64,000 nucleotides of DNA from Moniliella sp. 'wahieum' (GCA_003971905.1 RSEE01000035.1:124001-188000), one strand, 5' to 3'. Numbered from the stretch's first letter, positions 46,876 through 59,814 are shown. Numbers and translations are program-made. Notes: generated by a model not told the origin, from the letters alone.

Positions 46876-49634
46876 TTACAGATCATCAAAGAAGCCCGCC
46901 TTGGCGCGCTTGGACCCGGTGCCTTCGCCTGCGTCCTCCTCGTCGCTCACCGCGCCCCCGCGCTTCCGCCGCCGCTTTGCCGCCCGTTCCTCCGCCGCCC
47001 AGTCGTCCTCGTCGTCCGAGTCGGACGCATGGGCCGTCTGGGCGCGCGTGGCGCTCTGGGCTGCTCGTTGCGCGTCCTGCGCCGCCGCCTCCTCCGGGTG
47101 CGCCTTGCGCCACGCCCTCTTGGCCGCCTTGAGCGTGCGCCGCTTGAGCTTGATTTCTTGCCGCCGCTTCTTGTCGCTCCAAGCCGCGCCGACCACCACC
47201 GAGGAACCCTCGGCGACCGGCGCGCCCTTCTTGGCTACCTTATTCGCCTCGTCCTCCGCTGCCTTGGCTGCTGCCTCGGCTGCCTTGGCTGCCTTGGCCT
47301 CCAGCTCGCGCTGCCGCTTAGCTTCCTTGGCCGGGTTCTTGTACAGCACAGCATCCATCTCCGCGGGAGAGAGATCGTCAAAGTCGAGATCGGGCGCCTG
47401 GTTGGTCGTATCCAGCGCATCCTTTGCTGTCTCGGGGGAAGGCTCACTGTCTTGTACCGTGGGTGCCTCCTCTTCCTCCTTGGCATTCTTCACGTCCCCT
47501 GCCCCGTTTCCACCATGGGCATCGACAGTCTCCGCCTCGCCGTTGGCCACCTTGGCCGTAGCCGTAGCCTTGGCTGCAGCTGCCAGTTCAGCTCGAGCAG
47601 CAGCTCGCTTGCGCGCTTCTCGTAGCTCCGGCATCGCCGGCAGACGAAGCAAACCGTATGCATGCGCAAGAGCCTGTAAGCGCAAAGCCGGGAGAAAAGG
47701 AACGCAGTCTCGTGCTTGCTGTACGCCCGGACGTAGCTCACGAACGACTTCATGGCCCAGTCGTGCACTTGCCGGTCATCCTTGGCCATCTGTCGTAACC
47801 TTGTGCGAAGTTCCTGTGCATACTCGTCTTCTGCCTCGGGTTCCTTCCCTACAACAGGGACCGAGTCTGGACCGCTCACCCTGCCTGTCAGGTACGGGTA
47901 GGGGTACAACGGGACCCTGCGAACGCGTAAAAACGTAGTGTAGCCTTCCTCTGGCCCACGATGAAGCAGGACCACAGCCCTGCCCGTCCGGCCCGCACGG
48001 GCAGTGCGTCCGACACGATGGGTAAAGGTTGCGGGTTCCAAAGGCGGATCAAACTGCACTACGCACCCAACTCCAGGCAAGTCCAACCCGCGAGCAGCCA
48101 CATCCGTACAGAGCAACACGCAAGGTCCAGAGCGGCCAGTAACGTCACCCCCCGTATCGCCTTCGGCTGGGCCCAGTGCTTCCAAGAGCTCGTCCGACGT
48201 GTCATCGTCCCTTCCGGGGACGCGAGCTTGGGCAAAGTTGTGAAAGACGGCACGGCGGCGAATAGGGCTCTGCTGACCATGCAAGCTAAAGAGCCGGATC
48301 CCTGGTAAGACCTCGGCCCTGGTCAGAGCATGATAAAAGTATTCCACCTGAGCACAGGTGGCAAAGTAGACAATCACCTTGCCTGCCCCACTTGGCCTCA
48401 GGCCACGCTGGTCCGAACTGGATGGGGCAGGTGGGAGTTTGGTTTCAAAAGATAATATGCGAACCAGTTCTGCTAGTCGGTTCTCCTCTCGACAGACCAA
48501 AGCGTAGTTCTCGAGCGTAGAGGGTACTGCAATGGTGGCAGGCTTGTTGTTTGCCGTAGCTTGTTGCTTTGCCGTGGCGGACTTGGCCTGCACCGCGACG
48601 CTGATCCGGGCCGGGTTGCGCATTCCCATAGCAGCCAGACGATTGACAACGGGCGCAATGGTCGCTGAGAACAAAGCCGTACGCCGCTGCGTAGGAAGTG
48701 CATTCATAATCACCTGCAGTGCATCCGCATTCTTCTCGTCCAGCATTCGATCGGCCTCGTCCAGAACGAGGAGCTCCACCCCCTGCGCATGTTTTCCAGG
48801 CCGAGACAAGAGTGCCACGATCCGGCCTGGTGTGCCGATCAACACATCAGGCCGTACATCGCGGTATCGAGACCAATCCTCAGCGGGGGACATGGCCGCA
48901 CCATTTCCACTGCCCGCCGAGCCACCGACAACCAACTGAGCAGTCAAGGGCGGAGTGGACCGCAGGTAGGCCAAATCGGCCTCGGAATCAGCAGGATCTT
49001 CCGAAGGTGCCATACCGCGCCGTATCCGCTCTACATCGGTACGCTCGACATAAGCTGCGGCTTCGTCTTTCCCAAGTTTGCCCTTTCCCTTGTAGGCCTT
49101 GATGGCCGCTTGGATGCGCTTGTTCTTGCGAGCCAAGTACCCAGCCTCGAGTGCCGTGCTCGGATGAGCCTTGAGCACATCGGAAACGACCCCATGGATC
49201 TGTCGAGCAAGCTCACGAGTGGGAGCTACAATGACCGCCATCAAGGACCGGTTCGAGCGGCGCTCCGAGGGAGTAGGCAGGGGGGCAGTCAAGCCAGCTT
49301 CTTCAGACTCCGAGGGAGGAGCCTCTCCATAGAAGGCAGCGCGCTCGCGGATTTCCTCCAGCTTTTCTTTGCGGGAAGCGCTTTCAGCTTCGGCAGCGAC
49401 AGCATGGAGAGATTCTGCTTTCTTGGCCAGAAGCGCAGCAAGAGGCGTAGCAAAGGCGAGCGTCTTGCCGCTGCCCGTAGCCGCCTCGGCAACAATGTCT
49501 TTGCCGCGGAGGAGGAGGGGGACCGCCGATGCCTGGACGGCTGTTGGGACGGGGCCCACAGCGGAGACCAGGTGGTCGGCCAACCAAGCCGGCAAGCCCA
49601 GTCGCTGCCAGGCGTTGTTGTCGGCAGTGCTCAT
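46876..49634 (-). CDS. SPB4: DEAD-box RNA helicase Spb4/DDX55
   Basis: An ATP-dependent RNA helicase for 60S ribosomal subunit maturation in the nucleolus. All DEAD-box motifs are visible: Q-motif region VPTAVQASAVPLLLRGKDI, AATGSGKT (I), PTRELA (Ia), VVGGSAG, TPGR (Ib), VLDEADRMLDE (II), LFSATI (III), VIVYFATCAQVEYF (IV), CTDVAARGLDLPGV (V) and HRVGRTARAGRTG (VI). The Spb4 branch is set by SFVSYVRAYSKHE and, after one frame change near 47685, AHAYGLLRLPAMPEL. An insert of about 70 residues, Lys/Glu-rich, follows motif I. The C-terminal 260 residues are Ala/Lys/Glu-rich with a basic cluster RRRKRGG and an end in GFFDDL. No introns. About 920 residues, longer than yeast Spb4. Divergent from the kinase gene by about 800 nt. 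Confidence 0.94.
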
Positions 49635-50431
49635 CGTGCTGGCGGCAGGTGTCGTCGACAGGACCCAGAGTGGGCTCGCTGCGCTGCCACCCGATGCTAA
49701 AAAATTTAGCGCCGCCGGATCGGTGCAACGCATGGGGCGTCTCGCACCGATTTAGTAGGCCAGCAACAGCGAAGCTGTCCAAGTTTCAACATTTCCACCC
49801 GGCCTTTTTGCACACCCTGATGCCTTGATTTGGCCATAGCCGCCGTTCAGGTGGTGGAGGTGGAGGTGGAGGTGGAGGTGGAGGTGGAGGGGGGGGTGCG
49901 CGCTACGCGGGATGGCGTTCGGCGACCGTTGGAAAGCAGGGCGTGTTGGATGGTCGAGGGGGGTTGCCGGTTGCTTGGGGCACTCGCCTGCACCGCAGCA
50001 CCCGCCGGGGGCCCCACATGGCCTCAGCCCCGGTGGGCCAGCTGCAACGTTCAAAAGGATCAGCAGTCGGCCTGCCTGTTTTAAGTTGGATCAGATCAGA
50101 ATAAGCTCGATTAATGGCCACGCCCCTCGGCCCGCCCCGGAGCTCTTCTACACCGAGGCTATAGCCAAGCACCCCCTATTCTGCCTTTCGATTGAAGCTT
50201 CAATCGTGAGCCCCCCTGGCCCAGCTCGGATGATCGATGACGACGCCACCCCGTCTTGTGCTGGTCAGCACGCTCTGCTCCCACCACCGCACCGCCTACT
50301 ATCTGACCACCTCGCACATCGGTCCAGTCCAGCAGGGACAACTCGAGTAGACGAGACCTGCCACCCTCTCACCAGTCCTGTCCGCTCCCAGCTACAGCAT
50401 TCATCCCTCTGTTTCTGCCTCTCCGGGAGAC
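49635..50431. other. Divergent promoter of SPB4 and the kinase
   Basis: 797 nt with no gene. A GGAGGT hexamer repeat (49847-49898) and GATGATCGATGA at 50229-50240 are the notable elements. Confidence 0.45.
49847..49898. repeat. GGAGGT hexamer microsatellite
   Basis: At least seven GGTGGA/GGAGGT units run in tandem, then a G run. On the SPB4 sense strand this is a CCACCT repeat about 215-265 nt upstream of the start. Confidence 0.8.
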
Positions 50432-52053
50432 ATGGACTTCGAGTTCGTCCCGCCTCCCTTCTTTGATCCATACGGGGTGAGTCTCTCGCGCTCAATGGAG
50501 AGGAGGGAGAACAAACGTCAATGAACCTCACCTCGTATGCTGCCCGCCGCCTCGGGATGGGGAAAGCATTACCCCACTCAGTCCAGGTCGACACCCATTC
50601 TGTTCCCCCCGCCCCTTTCTCTCCCTCAATCCAACAGAAGGAAACGACATGTGTAGGTGAAATCGCATCCGCTCCAACACCGCACCATGAACCACCAAAA
50701 TGCAAGCCAGGTACGAACCATTGCAAGTCCATCCTCCCCCGTTTTTGCCAAGTGACTCACTTTCCGTATCTATGCAAGTCGGATCGAGACATGGTCTCTG
50801 CTGTCCCGCAAGAGCGCCCTCACAAGAACTGGGACGCGTGTGGTTCGGGCCTCACGATCAATACTTACTAGCAGGGAAGATGGCTCGACACTCCCTTGAC
50901 ACAGCCATCCACTTGGCACACTATTACGAGGGGGGCATAGACCCAAACGCTACATCCACAGCCAAGAACCCAGCGTATACGTTGGTCTGTAAGCTTGTTT
51001 ACAATCAGGGAGAAGGTGTCAGTCAAGAACAGGCAATATGGAGTTCCCTTCCTTCCAACGACCATCTTCTTCCATTAGTGTGGTCCGACAGGACCCCCCT
51101 TGAACGAACGTGTTTGCCCAAGCACATTGGCCGGTCCTGGTCCCATGTCGACATTTTTCTTTCCCCCCTTTGCAATATCGGGTCCTTGATTGACTTTGTC
51201 AATCGGGGCGGAGATATTGTCCCCAGTACCGCTGGCCTAGGGACGACCGCACCTTCTGCTAGGAATGGTCGACGCCGAGCAACCATCACTTCAGGCTCTC
51301 CTGTGCTCCCGCCACCGCCGCTACCTACCTCACGAGGACGATCTGCATCCGTACTTCAGACGGAGTTGACCAAGCGCGGGGTGGCCTTGTCGGTCGCTCG
51401 ACATGTCATGGTCCACCTTGCCCGGGCCGTCGAAGCGTTGCATGGGCATGGCATCGTGCACAACGACATCAAGCCTGACAATATCTTGGGTACGTTGGGT
51501 ACGGTCCCCCCTGGTGGTACTGAGAGCCAGGAGCAAATTCTTTGGCGCCTAGCCGATTTTGGACTAGCCCAGTATGTGCCGATTTCAGCCGACGTTGCAG
51601 CCAGGGACGCCACGGTCAGTGGCACGGCACCTCCTTCCAACGGACGCGGGGCTCGGTGCTCTACCTCGCACCTGAGGTTTTGTCTTCGGATGCGGACCTA
51701 TTTATGGGAAGCAAACAGGCCGACATGTGGGCTGTAGGATGTGTCCTGTTTATCCTCATCAACGGCTCCCTCCCTTCAACGACCGTCTGTCCAGTCGCCT
51801 GCAAGCTAAAATTCGTTCAGCCAAATGGGAGATGCCGTTACGCCTGTGGTCAGGCTCACCCCCGCCGTTGGTCTCGCAGTCGGGATCACTTGCTACGTCG
51901 AACTCGTCCGGCGACGGGAGAGACCGGTTGTGGGAAGGGACGGTCAGTGAACGAGCCGCTGCACGGGAGGCACTGATGGGATTGCTGAATCCAGACCCCA
52001 CCCGCCGCTGGGACATTGATCGTTTGATCCATTCCACGTGGCTTGCCTCCTGA
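50432..52053 (+). CDS. Divergent serine/threonine protein kinase
   Basis: Exon 1 (50432-50476) encodes MDFEFVPPPFFDPYG before a GTGAGT donor; an acceptor at 50637 opens KETTCVGEIASAPTPHH. The kinase domain then shows YTLVCKLVYNQGE (candidate VAIK-type lysine), QEQAIWSSLP (candidate helix-C Glu), SWSHVDIFLSPLCNIGSLID, GIVHNDIKPDNILG (catalytic loop, with HND where HRD is usual), LADFGLAQY (DFG), GSVLYLAPEVLSSDADL and ADMWAVGCVLFILINGSLPP, ending NPDPTRRWDIDRLIHSTWLA. Catalytic Asp and Lys of the loop (NDIKPDN) and the DFG Asp are kept, so it is probably active. The missing Arg of HRD suggests that it does not rely on activation-loop phosphorylation. At least three frame changes (near 50690, 51640 and 51770). 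Subfamily not assigned. Confidence 0.75.
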
Positions 52054-52719
52054 CCTTTCTCACTGTGACTCGGGCAATCGCCGATACCATCAAGTGTGGT
52101 CTGGTGACATCGCGCACAGCAGTACGTCGGATGGTAAGAAATGCATACTACCAGTACAGCCTTTGAAAGAGACAGTTTGATGGTTGTTGGGGCACGATTC
52201 AGATCAGAGCCTTTTCGAAAGTGCGACAAACAGATGCCGTCTCGCTTGCATAGATCACGTAGCGCTGTACCACTTCGTGCGGATGGGCATCCACATAGAG
52301 AATTACACCTTACGAGGCACCGCGTGAGAAAGGGAGAGGTTGGGCAGTGTTATAGGATGAGAAGCTGGAAGAGGTAGCAGATCGCATGGCTGCCCAGCGG
52401 CTGGTCCGTGGATAATATCAAGGTAACGCCAATTTATACTCCGCGTATATTGTCCAGCTGCCAGGCCGGTGAACCAGGATTACGCAATGATTATATCAGC
52501 TCCCCCCTACGGCGCTGAGCTGGTGGGATTTCCAGCCAGCTTTTTATTCGGCTCGGGGAGGGCCATGTGATAGACAGAACCCTACTGAAAAGGGAAAATA
52601 CGCCGCAGCATTTGCTGCGCTGTCCAAGTCGTCTGGGCGGCTCGGGACTCGACTGTTGCTGCTGCTCCCACCCACCCACCAAGTTTTCTTCTGTCTTGTT
52701 GGTCACCGCTGATTCCGAT
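52054..52719. other. Spacer with RPS20 promoter
   Basis: 666 nt, no gene. CCCACCCACCCACC at 52667-52680 lies 40 nt upstream of the RPS20 start. Confidence 0.45.
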
Positions 52720-53184
52720 ATGAGTTACGTCGCCAAGGACCCCAAGGCCGATGCGCAGCCCCAGGCTCAGCAGCACAAGATCCGCATCACGCTGACCAGC
52801 CGCAACCTCAAGAACCTCGAGAAGGGTACGTGTTGGTGTCTCTTGTAGCGCTCCCGCGCTCGGCCTGCGTGCTGGCTGGGACGCACCGGGGACTAATACT
52901 GACTTGCTTTTTTTCCTTGGTTCCAGTTTGCTCGGACCTCGTTACCCGCTCCAAGGACAAGGGCCTGCGCGTCAAGGGCCCCGTCCGCCTGCCCACCAAG
53001 GTGCTCTCGCACGTCGTGCGCAAGTCGCCCTGCGGTGAGGGCTCCAAGACCTGGGACCACTTTGAGATGAAGATCCACAAGCGTCTCATTGACTTCCAGG
53101 GCACGTCGGAGGACGTTCGTCTGATCACCCGCTTCAACCTCGAGCCCGGGGTTTGAGGTTGAGGTCACCATCATTGATGCCTAA
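52720..53184 (+). CDS. RPS20: 40S ribosomal protein uS10 (S20)
   Basis: Small-subunit head protein near the mRNA entry. [20 protein letters not shown], then [15 protein letters not shown], a 101-nt intron (52826-52926, GTACGT donor), then [58 protein letters not shown] and [10 protein letters not shown]. The family continues EVEVTIIDA, which is present in the next frame up to TAA at 53182-53184. One surplus base within GGGGTTTGAG near 53150 causes the shift. A real loss of the last residues is unlikely in an essential ribosomal protein. Otherwise a normal length of about 120 residues. Confidence 0.96.
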
Positions 53185-54647
53185 ATGGTGCGTGTCAGGG
53201 CGGACACTCCTTTGGCTTCTTGCGGCTGAATGCTCGGGTGAGCAATTTGTGTTGCCTGTATGGCTTTGAGCCTATGCGCATCTGAACACCCTTCTTTCAG
53301 AGCTGTGTTCGCATACAAAAAAATCATCTTTTTGATGCTACCAATCACCATTGCTTCCCAGGAGGATGCGATCTCCCTTTAGCCTACAGTTCCTCACCTT
53401 GCCTTCAGTTTGCGTAGCTCGTAATGTTGGCATTTCAATTTCTTCCGCTTGCGGTTACGAGATGCACTAGGAAGTGGCTGAGGGTGGGAAGCGAACACCT
53501 GATCACTATACTGAGTCCCAAGGTACGTTTGGTGCGTTAATACAGCCACTACGAACAGTCCGAGTAAGTTCCCAGCTTATTAGATTGAACCGCGTACGTC
53601 TCGTATACGATCATCCCGATTGAGGCGAAGAGTGCTGGTCTTTTTCTCGACTACTCGCATTTTCTTGACGCTCTTCCCAGTGAGAGGTTTTCAAAGTCTT
53701 ATCATCCCAGTGGGCTGTGCCCCTCGAATCCGCCTTTGGATGCCGTATTATGCAATCGCATCGCATCCTTCATGTCAGATCAGATCGCCCTTCACAGTAG
53801 CTCCGTCAGTATAGCCTCTCCAGCTGCACACTTCTCCTGAAAAAAATATCCGCCTCCATCAAATTCTGGATCGTTCTTCTCAGGAGATTATGTAGTCGGT
53901 CTGATGGTGCGGAGAGGGACAACTGAAAAAACGTTAACCGGGGTTCAAAAGCGTTTTGACGTCTTCGAGGGGGAACTACTAGATACACCTTTCGGCAGAC
54001 AACCTTCCCCTGTCAGTGAGTCTGAGCGTCCACCCATCTTGGCCATTACCTCTCATCCCTCATCCTCCCAAAAAAAACGCAACGGCGAGCGAAGAAACGA
54101 GAACCTGCCACTGGCATTACTGCAAGAACGTACCGTCTGTTTTGACGTTGCACCCACAATAGCTTCGTCAGTGCGTCGTCAATACTCAATACTCACTCCA
54201 GCCATCAGCCGTACCACACCGCCTCCCATGTACGCGATGCAGGCCCACCGCCCCAAGTACAGCTTGAAAACCACTGGATACCACTTGTTGTAGCACGCGC
54301 CCACGGCCACTAAGGTTCACAATCCTACAACACTACTATCGCTATCGTTTTATACGCAGCGCCCATCGGCTCTCGTTGGATTGCCGTGGGCGCCAGTTTT
54401 CCAAACTTTGATCCGTCATCAATCTAGTCCTACCAGATGCTGGACTGTGGCCAGGCTGGGACAACAGAACAACCCGAACGAAGCGGCCCGTCACGTGCCA
54501 ACGCAGGGAAATACGGCATCGGGCCCACCCCAGGACGAAGGCTTGACCGGACGAGCACGAGAAAAAAAGAGCAAGAAAAAGAGTAGGTGGGGGGGGGGAG
54601 GGGAAGCCTACATCGAAAAAAAAAACACGTCTTTCACCGACACACGA
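53185..54647. other. Long spacer
   Basis: About 1.5 kb downstream of RPS20 and of the heparinase-type gene. No conserved protein or RNA recognised. Confidence 0.4.
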
Positions 54648-57149
54648 TTAAAGGAGGCACGCTGCGGCTCCCACCACAGCCAACAAGACCGTCGGCACGG
54701 TCAAGAGAGCGGCCGGCTGGGCTTGGAGGACGTAGCGGAACCACCAGAGCCGAGGGGGCGTTGCCGCCGTTGGAGCCCCAGGGGGAAGTGGCATTGGAGA
54801 CCACGTTGTGGCTCTCCACGTCCCACTGCGCCAGAGCAACGCTCGGAGGCTGGGTCGTGTCACCGGGACCAAGGTTGTCCCACTGCGGCTGCCACCAGGT
54901 CTGCAACGTAACATCCGATGTGGTGGGCAAGTCAATGGTGAGCAACGTGACGTTGGTGTTGACAGGGTCGCCAAAGTTGTTGACGTAGACGCCCGTGTTG
55001 CCCGCGGGGGGGCCTTCGGTCTTGAACGTGGCGTTGGCCGGCTCGAGGATGGTAATCTTGAGTTGCTTTTCAGGGAAGGTGTAGTACAGCTCCTGCGTCG
55101 CCGCGTTGGGGTTGGCCAGGTCCGAGATGGAAAGGGTAGCCGTGTTGCCGTTAATCTGGACCGTCGCGTTGGTCTGGACGTGCCACGAGAGCGATTTCTT
55201 GGCCACTCCACCCTTAATCTCGTCCTGCAGCAGCATCTGCCGACGCGCGTTCAGGAACCGGATGCCACGCTGCACCGAGCCGAGCCGACTGGTTGTAGGC
55301 GAGCTCATGTCCGTCACAAAGAACGCCGTGTCGTTGACACCGGGCGCGTAGTCCACCGATGCCGACTGGGTCACGTTGGTCGAACCAAACTTGTTGACCG
55401 GGCGCAGTTGACCTGCTGGTTCAGACCGTCGACCAGGATCGTGTTCTGGCCCTGGGTCATCTTGCGGAAGTAGGTCCAGCGCTGGGACGTCTCCACCTCC
55501 GTCGAGAAGTAACCGTCGGAAAGGTACTGCGCCGACCCGTACTCACCGGCCCAGCGCGTTCCCATGGCATCAAACACAAAGTCACCACGTCCAAGTCACC
55601 ATGGGTCTGGTGACCGGTCAAGTTGGAAGCCTTCATGCCAATGTAGGTGCCGTTCCAGTTGGTCCACGACGAGCGCATGGAAACCCAAGAGCCACGCGTG
55701 TCGTCAAAGAAGCGGTCGAGCGCAAGACCGTTCCAGAAGGCACCCTTGGCCGACTCGTCGTACCAGAACAGCGCGAGCGGTCACCCAGAGCATCTGCACG
55801 GTCGCGCTGGAAGAGGGAGAGAAGGGTTTGGTTGTACTGCTTGCCCCACCAGAGCATGCCGTTGGCGTTGGTGGAGAACTTGTTGGGACCGTGGTCACCG
55901 TACGCCATCATGCCGGCCATGCCCGAACGTACATGTGGAAGAAACCAGTCTTGTAGAACTCAGTTGAGGTTTTGGTTCGAACCGGTGGCCGAGATGAGGG
56001 CGACTCGACGCGAGCGGCGGCGTTGGTGCCAAAGTACCAGTGTTGGGCGTTTCAGGCCAGGTACCGTCGTCAAAGGGAGCCTGGAAGCAGTTGTCGCGCA
56101 AGTTCTCCAGACCCTTGGTCAAGACCTGGGACGAGGTTTTGCGGGTCATCGCCATCGTCGCCATTGATCGCCAAGGCACCGAGCAGCAGACCCGAATTGC
56201 ACACACAGTTCCAGTTACCATCGCCGTTGGCCGGCTCGGTCCACCAGCCAATGGTGCCGTTACCATTGTAGGATTCGAGACCAGGCGTAAGACCAAGAGT
56301 GATGATGGACCAACGGATGGCCTCACGCTGCTCGGGCGTCCAGGCATCGTAGAGCCAATCATAGCCAATCGCGAACGCAGCGGTCATCTCACCCGTGTCA
56401 AGGAAGTGAACCGGGTTCCAGTGCTGGTCTGGCAGCGGGGCCGGGCCTTGGCCAAAGGGTTGGGACGTGTTGCCGGCGGCGGTCTGGAGCTCGGTCCAGG
56501 TACGGTCGGCCCACTTCTTGTCGCCAGTGACACGGTAGGCATAGCCCCAAGCGCGCACGCGGCGTTGCACCTCACGGGCCACGTCGAGGATACCCGAACC
56601 AGCGTAGCCACCGTCGATGGAGTAATTGGTGGGGGGCATGTTGTACCAGTTGGTCGCATTGGTAAAGACACTGTCGTTCATCAGCGTCAGATAGCCATCC
56701 TTGGAAATGCGCTGCGAGAGGCAGTCCCACTGGTAGCCGGGGACCATGACACGCGGGTGCTGGCGCAAGTTCTGGAGGGACAGGCCGGTGGCGTTGTCCT
56801 TGCACTGGGTGGCCGCGTCGGCGTGGAAGGGAGCAGCGGGGTCAAAGTCGTTGAGGAAGATGGGGTTGCCGTACAAGTCGGTGCTGCCGTAGAAGGGCGT
56901 GTCGGCGTTGCCAGCCTTGGCATGGTTGTTGGCCAAGTCCCAGAGGTCAGTGTTGACGATGGAGCTGGTCGGAGCACCGCCGTTGGAAGGGGAGGAGGAG
57001 CCCTTGGCGGCGACGCTGGCCACCGCGACAGCGGCGGTAGCAGCGGCGCACAGGAGCGTCTTGGGCCCCGTGCGGGAAGCTGGCGAGCGGCGGGAGGGGT
57101 CAGCACTGGGCGACGCAGGGGCGGACGAAATGGGGGACGTACAAGGCAT
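54648..57149 (-). CDS. Heparinase II/III-type polysaccharide lyase, membrane-anchored
   Basis: An alpha/alpha-toroid followed by beta domains, as in heparinase II/III-like proteins that cleave acidic polysaccharides. Near the N-terminus, TLLCAAATAAVAVASVAA is a signal anchor (residues about 31-48). The toroid shows MVPGYQWDCLSQRI, HFLDTGEMTAAFAIGYDWLY and WTEPANGDGNWNCVCNSGLL. Further on are MAYGDHGPNKFSTNANGMLW, WNGTYIGMKASNLTGHQTHG and LD, GDFVFDAMGTRWAGEYGS and a beta-rich end with ISDLANPNAATQELYYTFPE. The HQTHGDLD stretch is the usual conserved block of the family. The last residues (ALLTVPTVLLAVVGAAACLL) are hydrophobic, so a GPI or membrane tail is likely. At least six frame changes. 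About 830 residues. Substrate unknown; the fungal wall is one possibility. Confidence 0.75.
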
Positions 57150-59814
57150 GGTGGTGAACGAGTGTGGGTGTGGAGGAGAAAAGGAAGAGGGACGCAAAGG
57201 AGCGGGCAGCGGTGGGGAGGTGGTGGTGGCGGCGGCAGTGGGGTGGGAGCAATGCTGCGCTGAGCTGAGCCAGCAGTGTGTGGATGCGCCTGCTGCGTGG
57301 CCACACACTGCCCCCGTGCGGGCGGGGCAGGCCGTCGTACGCCGCGCCGGGGTTGGGTGGCTGCGGCGGCGGGTGGTGGTGCGGGGCGGGTGTGGCCTGG
57401 TGCGGCCGCCCAGGGGCAGCCTGCATGCGCTCCGACACGGCGCATCCCCTGCATCCGCACCGCCCCCTGCAGCGCACGCTGGCGCAGTGCGTGCCCGCCG
57501 GTGGCCGCCCTGCCGATCACCGTCCAGGCCCATACCGGCGCCATGCCGGCCGGCGCAACCGCGTCGTGGGCCCACCCCCGCACTGCCGCTGTGCGCGCGG
57601 GTGGCACGGGTGCTGGCATCGGTGGAATGGGGCACGAGGGTAGTGTCACGCTGGCGCGGGCGGCTGCGGCTCCCTCCCGGACCACAGGACGCCGGCTAGC
57701 TACGGCAGCGACTGGCCACTCAGCGTGCCTAAACCTTCGCACTCGCACTGCGTCCCTGCCCTCAGCCCCACCTGCTGGGGCTGAGCTGAGCGCGTTTGAT
57801 CCGATGCATGATGAACTGCAGCGCGGATCGGTTGTGCATGCCACACTGCTTCCGATCGCAGTGACAGTGTTCGTCGTGACATTGACACGTAACGCGCGTG
57901 ACGCCGGACGGCACGTGACGCGTCGCGATGGTCGAGAAAGAGCGTGGGCACAGCGCATTTCTCTCCATCCAGACCAGATATAGATGCCTGGCCAAAGAAT
58001 GGGGGCACCTTATTACTACTACTGGCCCCTTTCAGACACCCTCCCGTCCTCCCCTCCATTGGTACCAACCCAAACGGAGGCGTGACATGCGGTGCACGTC
58101 TTTTGTCTCGCAGTAAAACGCACTGTATTACCAGAGTATGCATGGCTATTCTTTGGTGGGTCCAGAAGCGAGTTCGCATCGCAAACGGCAGCACCGCTGG
58201 GCCTCCAAACAGCATCACCCCACGTATCCAACAACAGCAACTGACACATCGCCCCTCTCCCATCACAACAGCACCACCAAAAGTCCCCGTGTATCTCTTG
58301 TGGGCGAAGGTGCCAAGAATCCTTGGTTCGCCTCCCGCTTCGTCCGGGTGAAACAGAGATGATGTCCTCTCCATCGGCGAAGCGAGCCACGAACTGTAAG
58401 GCCGGAGAAACCCAAGGATTTGGGTGGAGAACCTCTGGAAATGTGTAGAGCAATGCTGTCGCGATGGTGGTGGTTGCGGTTGAGGGTTAAGTTGAGGTCT
58501 AAGCAGTCTGTCACACCTAGAGGAGACAGGGGTTTGAACAAGCCAGAGCATACGCCTAGAGGCTTCGGAGGTCAAATAAGGGGCAGAGGATGATCATAAG
58601 GCGCCTTGGCCTACATACAGGATCGCGGGTCCCAACACCATCACGACAGTCATCAGCTTATTGGCCCGGTAAAAAGGATCCGTCGTTGCCCTTCGAGAGC
58701 ATCATACATCCCCCTGTGCTCAGTGGGGAAAGAAAAGTAAAGTGCCCTGCAGTGAGATTCACGTTCTCGCTTGAAAGGTAAGGGCCCACAGGCTGTGATG
58801 TGTGGCATTCAGCTATTATGCCACACATTCGCAGGTGCGCCACCGGCAGGAAGCGTCAGAATTTGGTGAGGCAATAGCGAACGTGGTGGGCCCAAGCGGC
58901 ACGAAAATAAAAGGAGAGTCTGCTCTGGGTATGACGTGGTCTCCGCCCAGCGGCAGCAGATTGTTGTTTTGCGGCACACCTGTTCTTTGCTGTACAAACC
59001 CAGGCAGAACCGCCTTATTGTGGTCCTCCAGAGTGGGTCAGACGTATTGAAGAGCCAGGTTCATTTCGACATGATAGAAGGGGGAACAGTGTAGTGCTTA
59101 TAGCACGAGGGCTTCTGCCCCAGCCTCAAGTAGCGGCAGAGACGACATAAAACCTGTCGGGCGAGTTCAACAAACAAGTGAGTGAACGGTCAGAACAGCA
59201 TATGTGAGAGCAGTCGCAAACTTAGTACCATCACCGTTCCTTTTCGTTGCACCTATATTATAGCAAGTGAGCCAAGTGGGAGCTGGCTGGTATACACTAC
59301 TGCACCTCTCCGCCATGGTGTTGTATAGTGGTGTTGTGATGCTGAGGGTTGGCTACCTCGGGACGGTCGCGGGGAACAGTGGATTGAAGGGATCGCACTA
59401 GCTCGCCAGTGAGTTCCCTATACACCGCACGAGCACATTTATACTACCTTCCTTTGCACAAACTGCAATGCATAATGTGTTCCCTCCTTCTTGCTCTCTC
59501 ATCCCGAAGGCATCCAGACTCCCATTCCACTGGATCTCTCTTAACAGTAATCAGGCTCAATATTCCGTGCGGGGAACAGGACCGCTGCTCCAAGACGGCA
59601 GCGCAGCCGTCGCCAACGACCTGCGATCTGGCAATGCATCGGCCCCCCGATGGGCACTAGAAGGTCAGGTCCCGTGTTGTGCACGGCAAGTCGGTGTAGG
59701 GTGGTATTAGGCCGAGTCCTTAAGGGATTGAATCGGGCGGTTGTCCGGTAGTCGACAAGTATGAAGGTGTACTGTTGGGGCAAAGAAGAACGTCATATGA
59801 GACTGGCTCAACGC
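57150..59814. other. Long spacer
   Basis: About 2.7 kb without a supported gene. The heparinase leader carries GGTGGTGGTGG at 57219-57237. A GATGCATGATG word lies near 57806. The rest is unremarkable. Confidence 0.4.
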
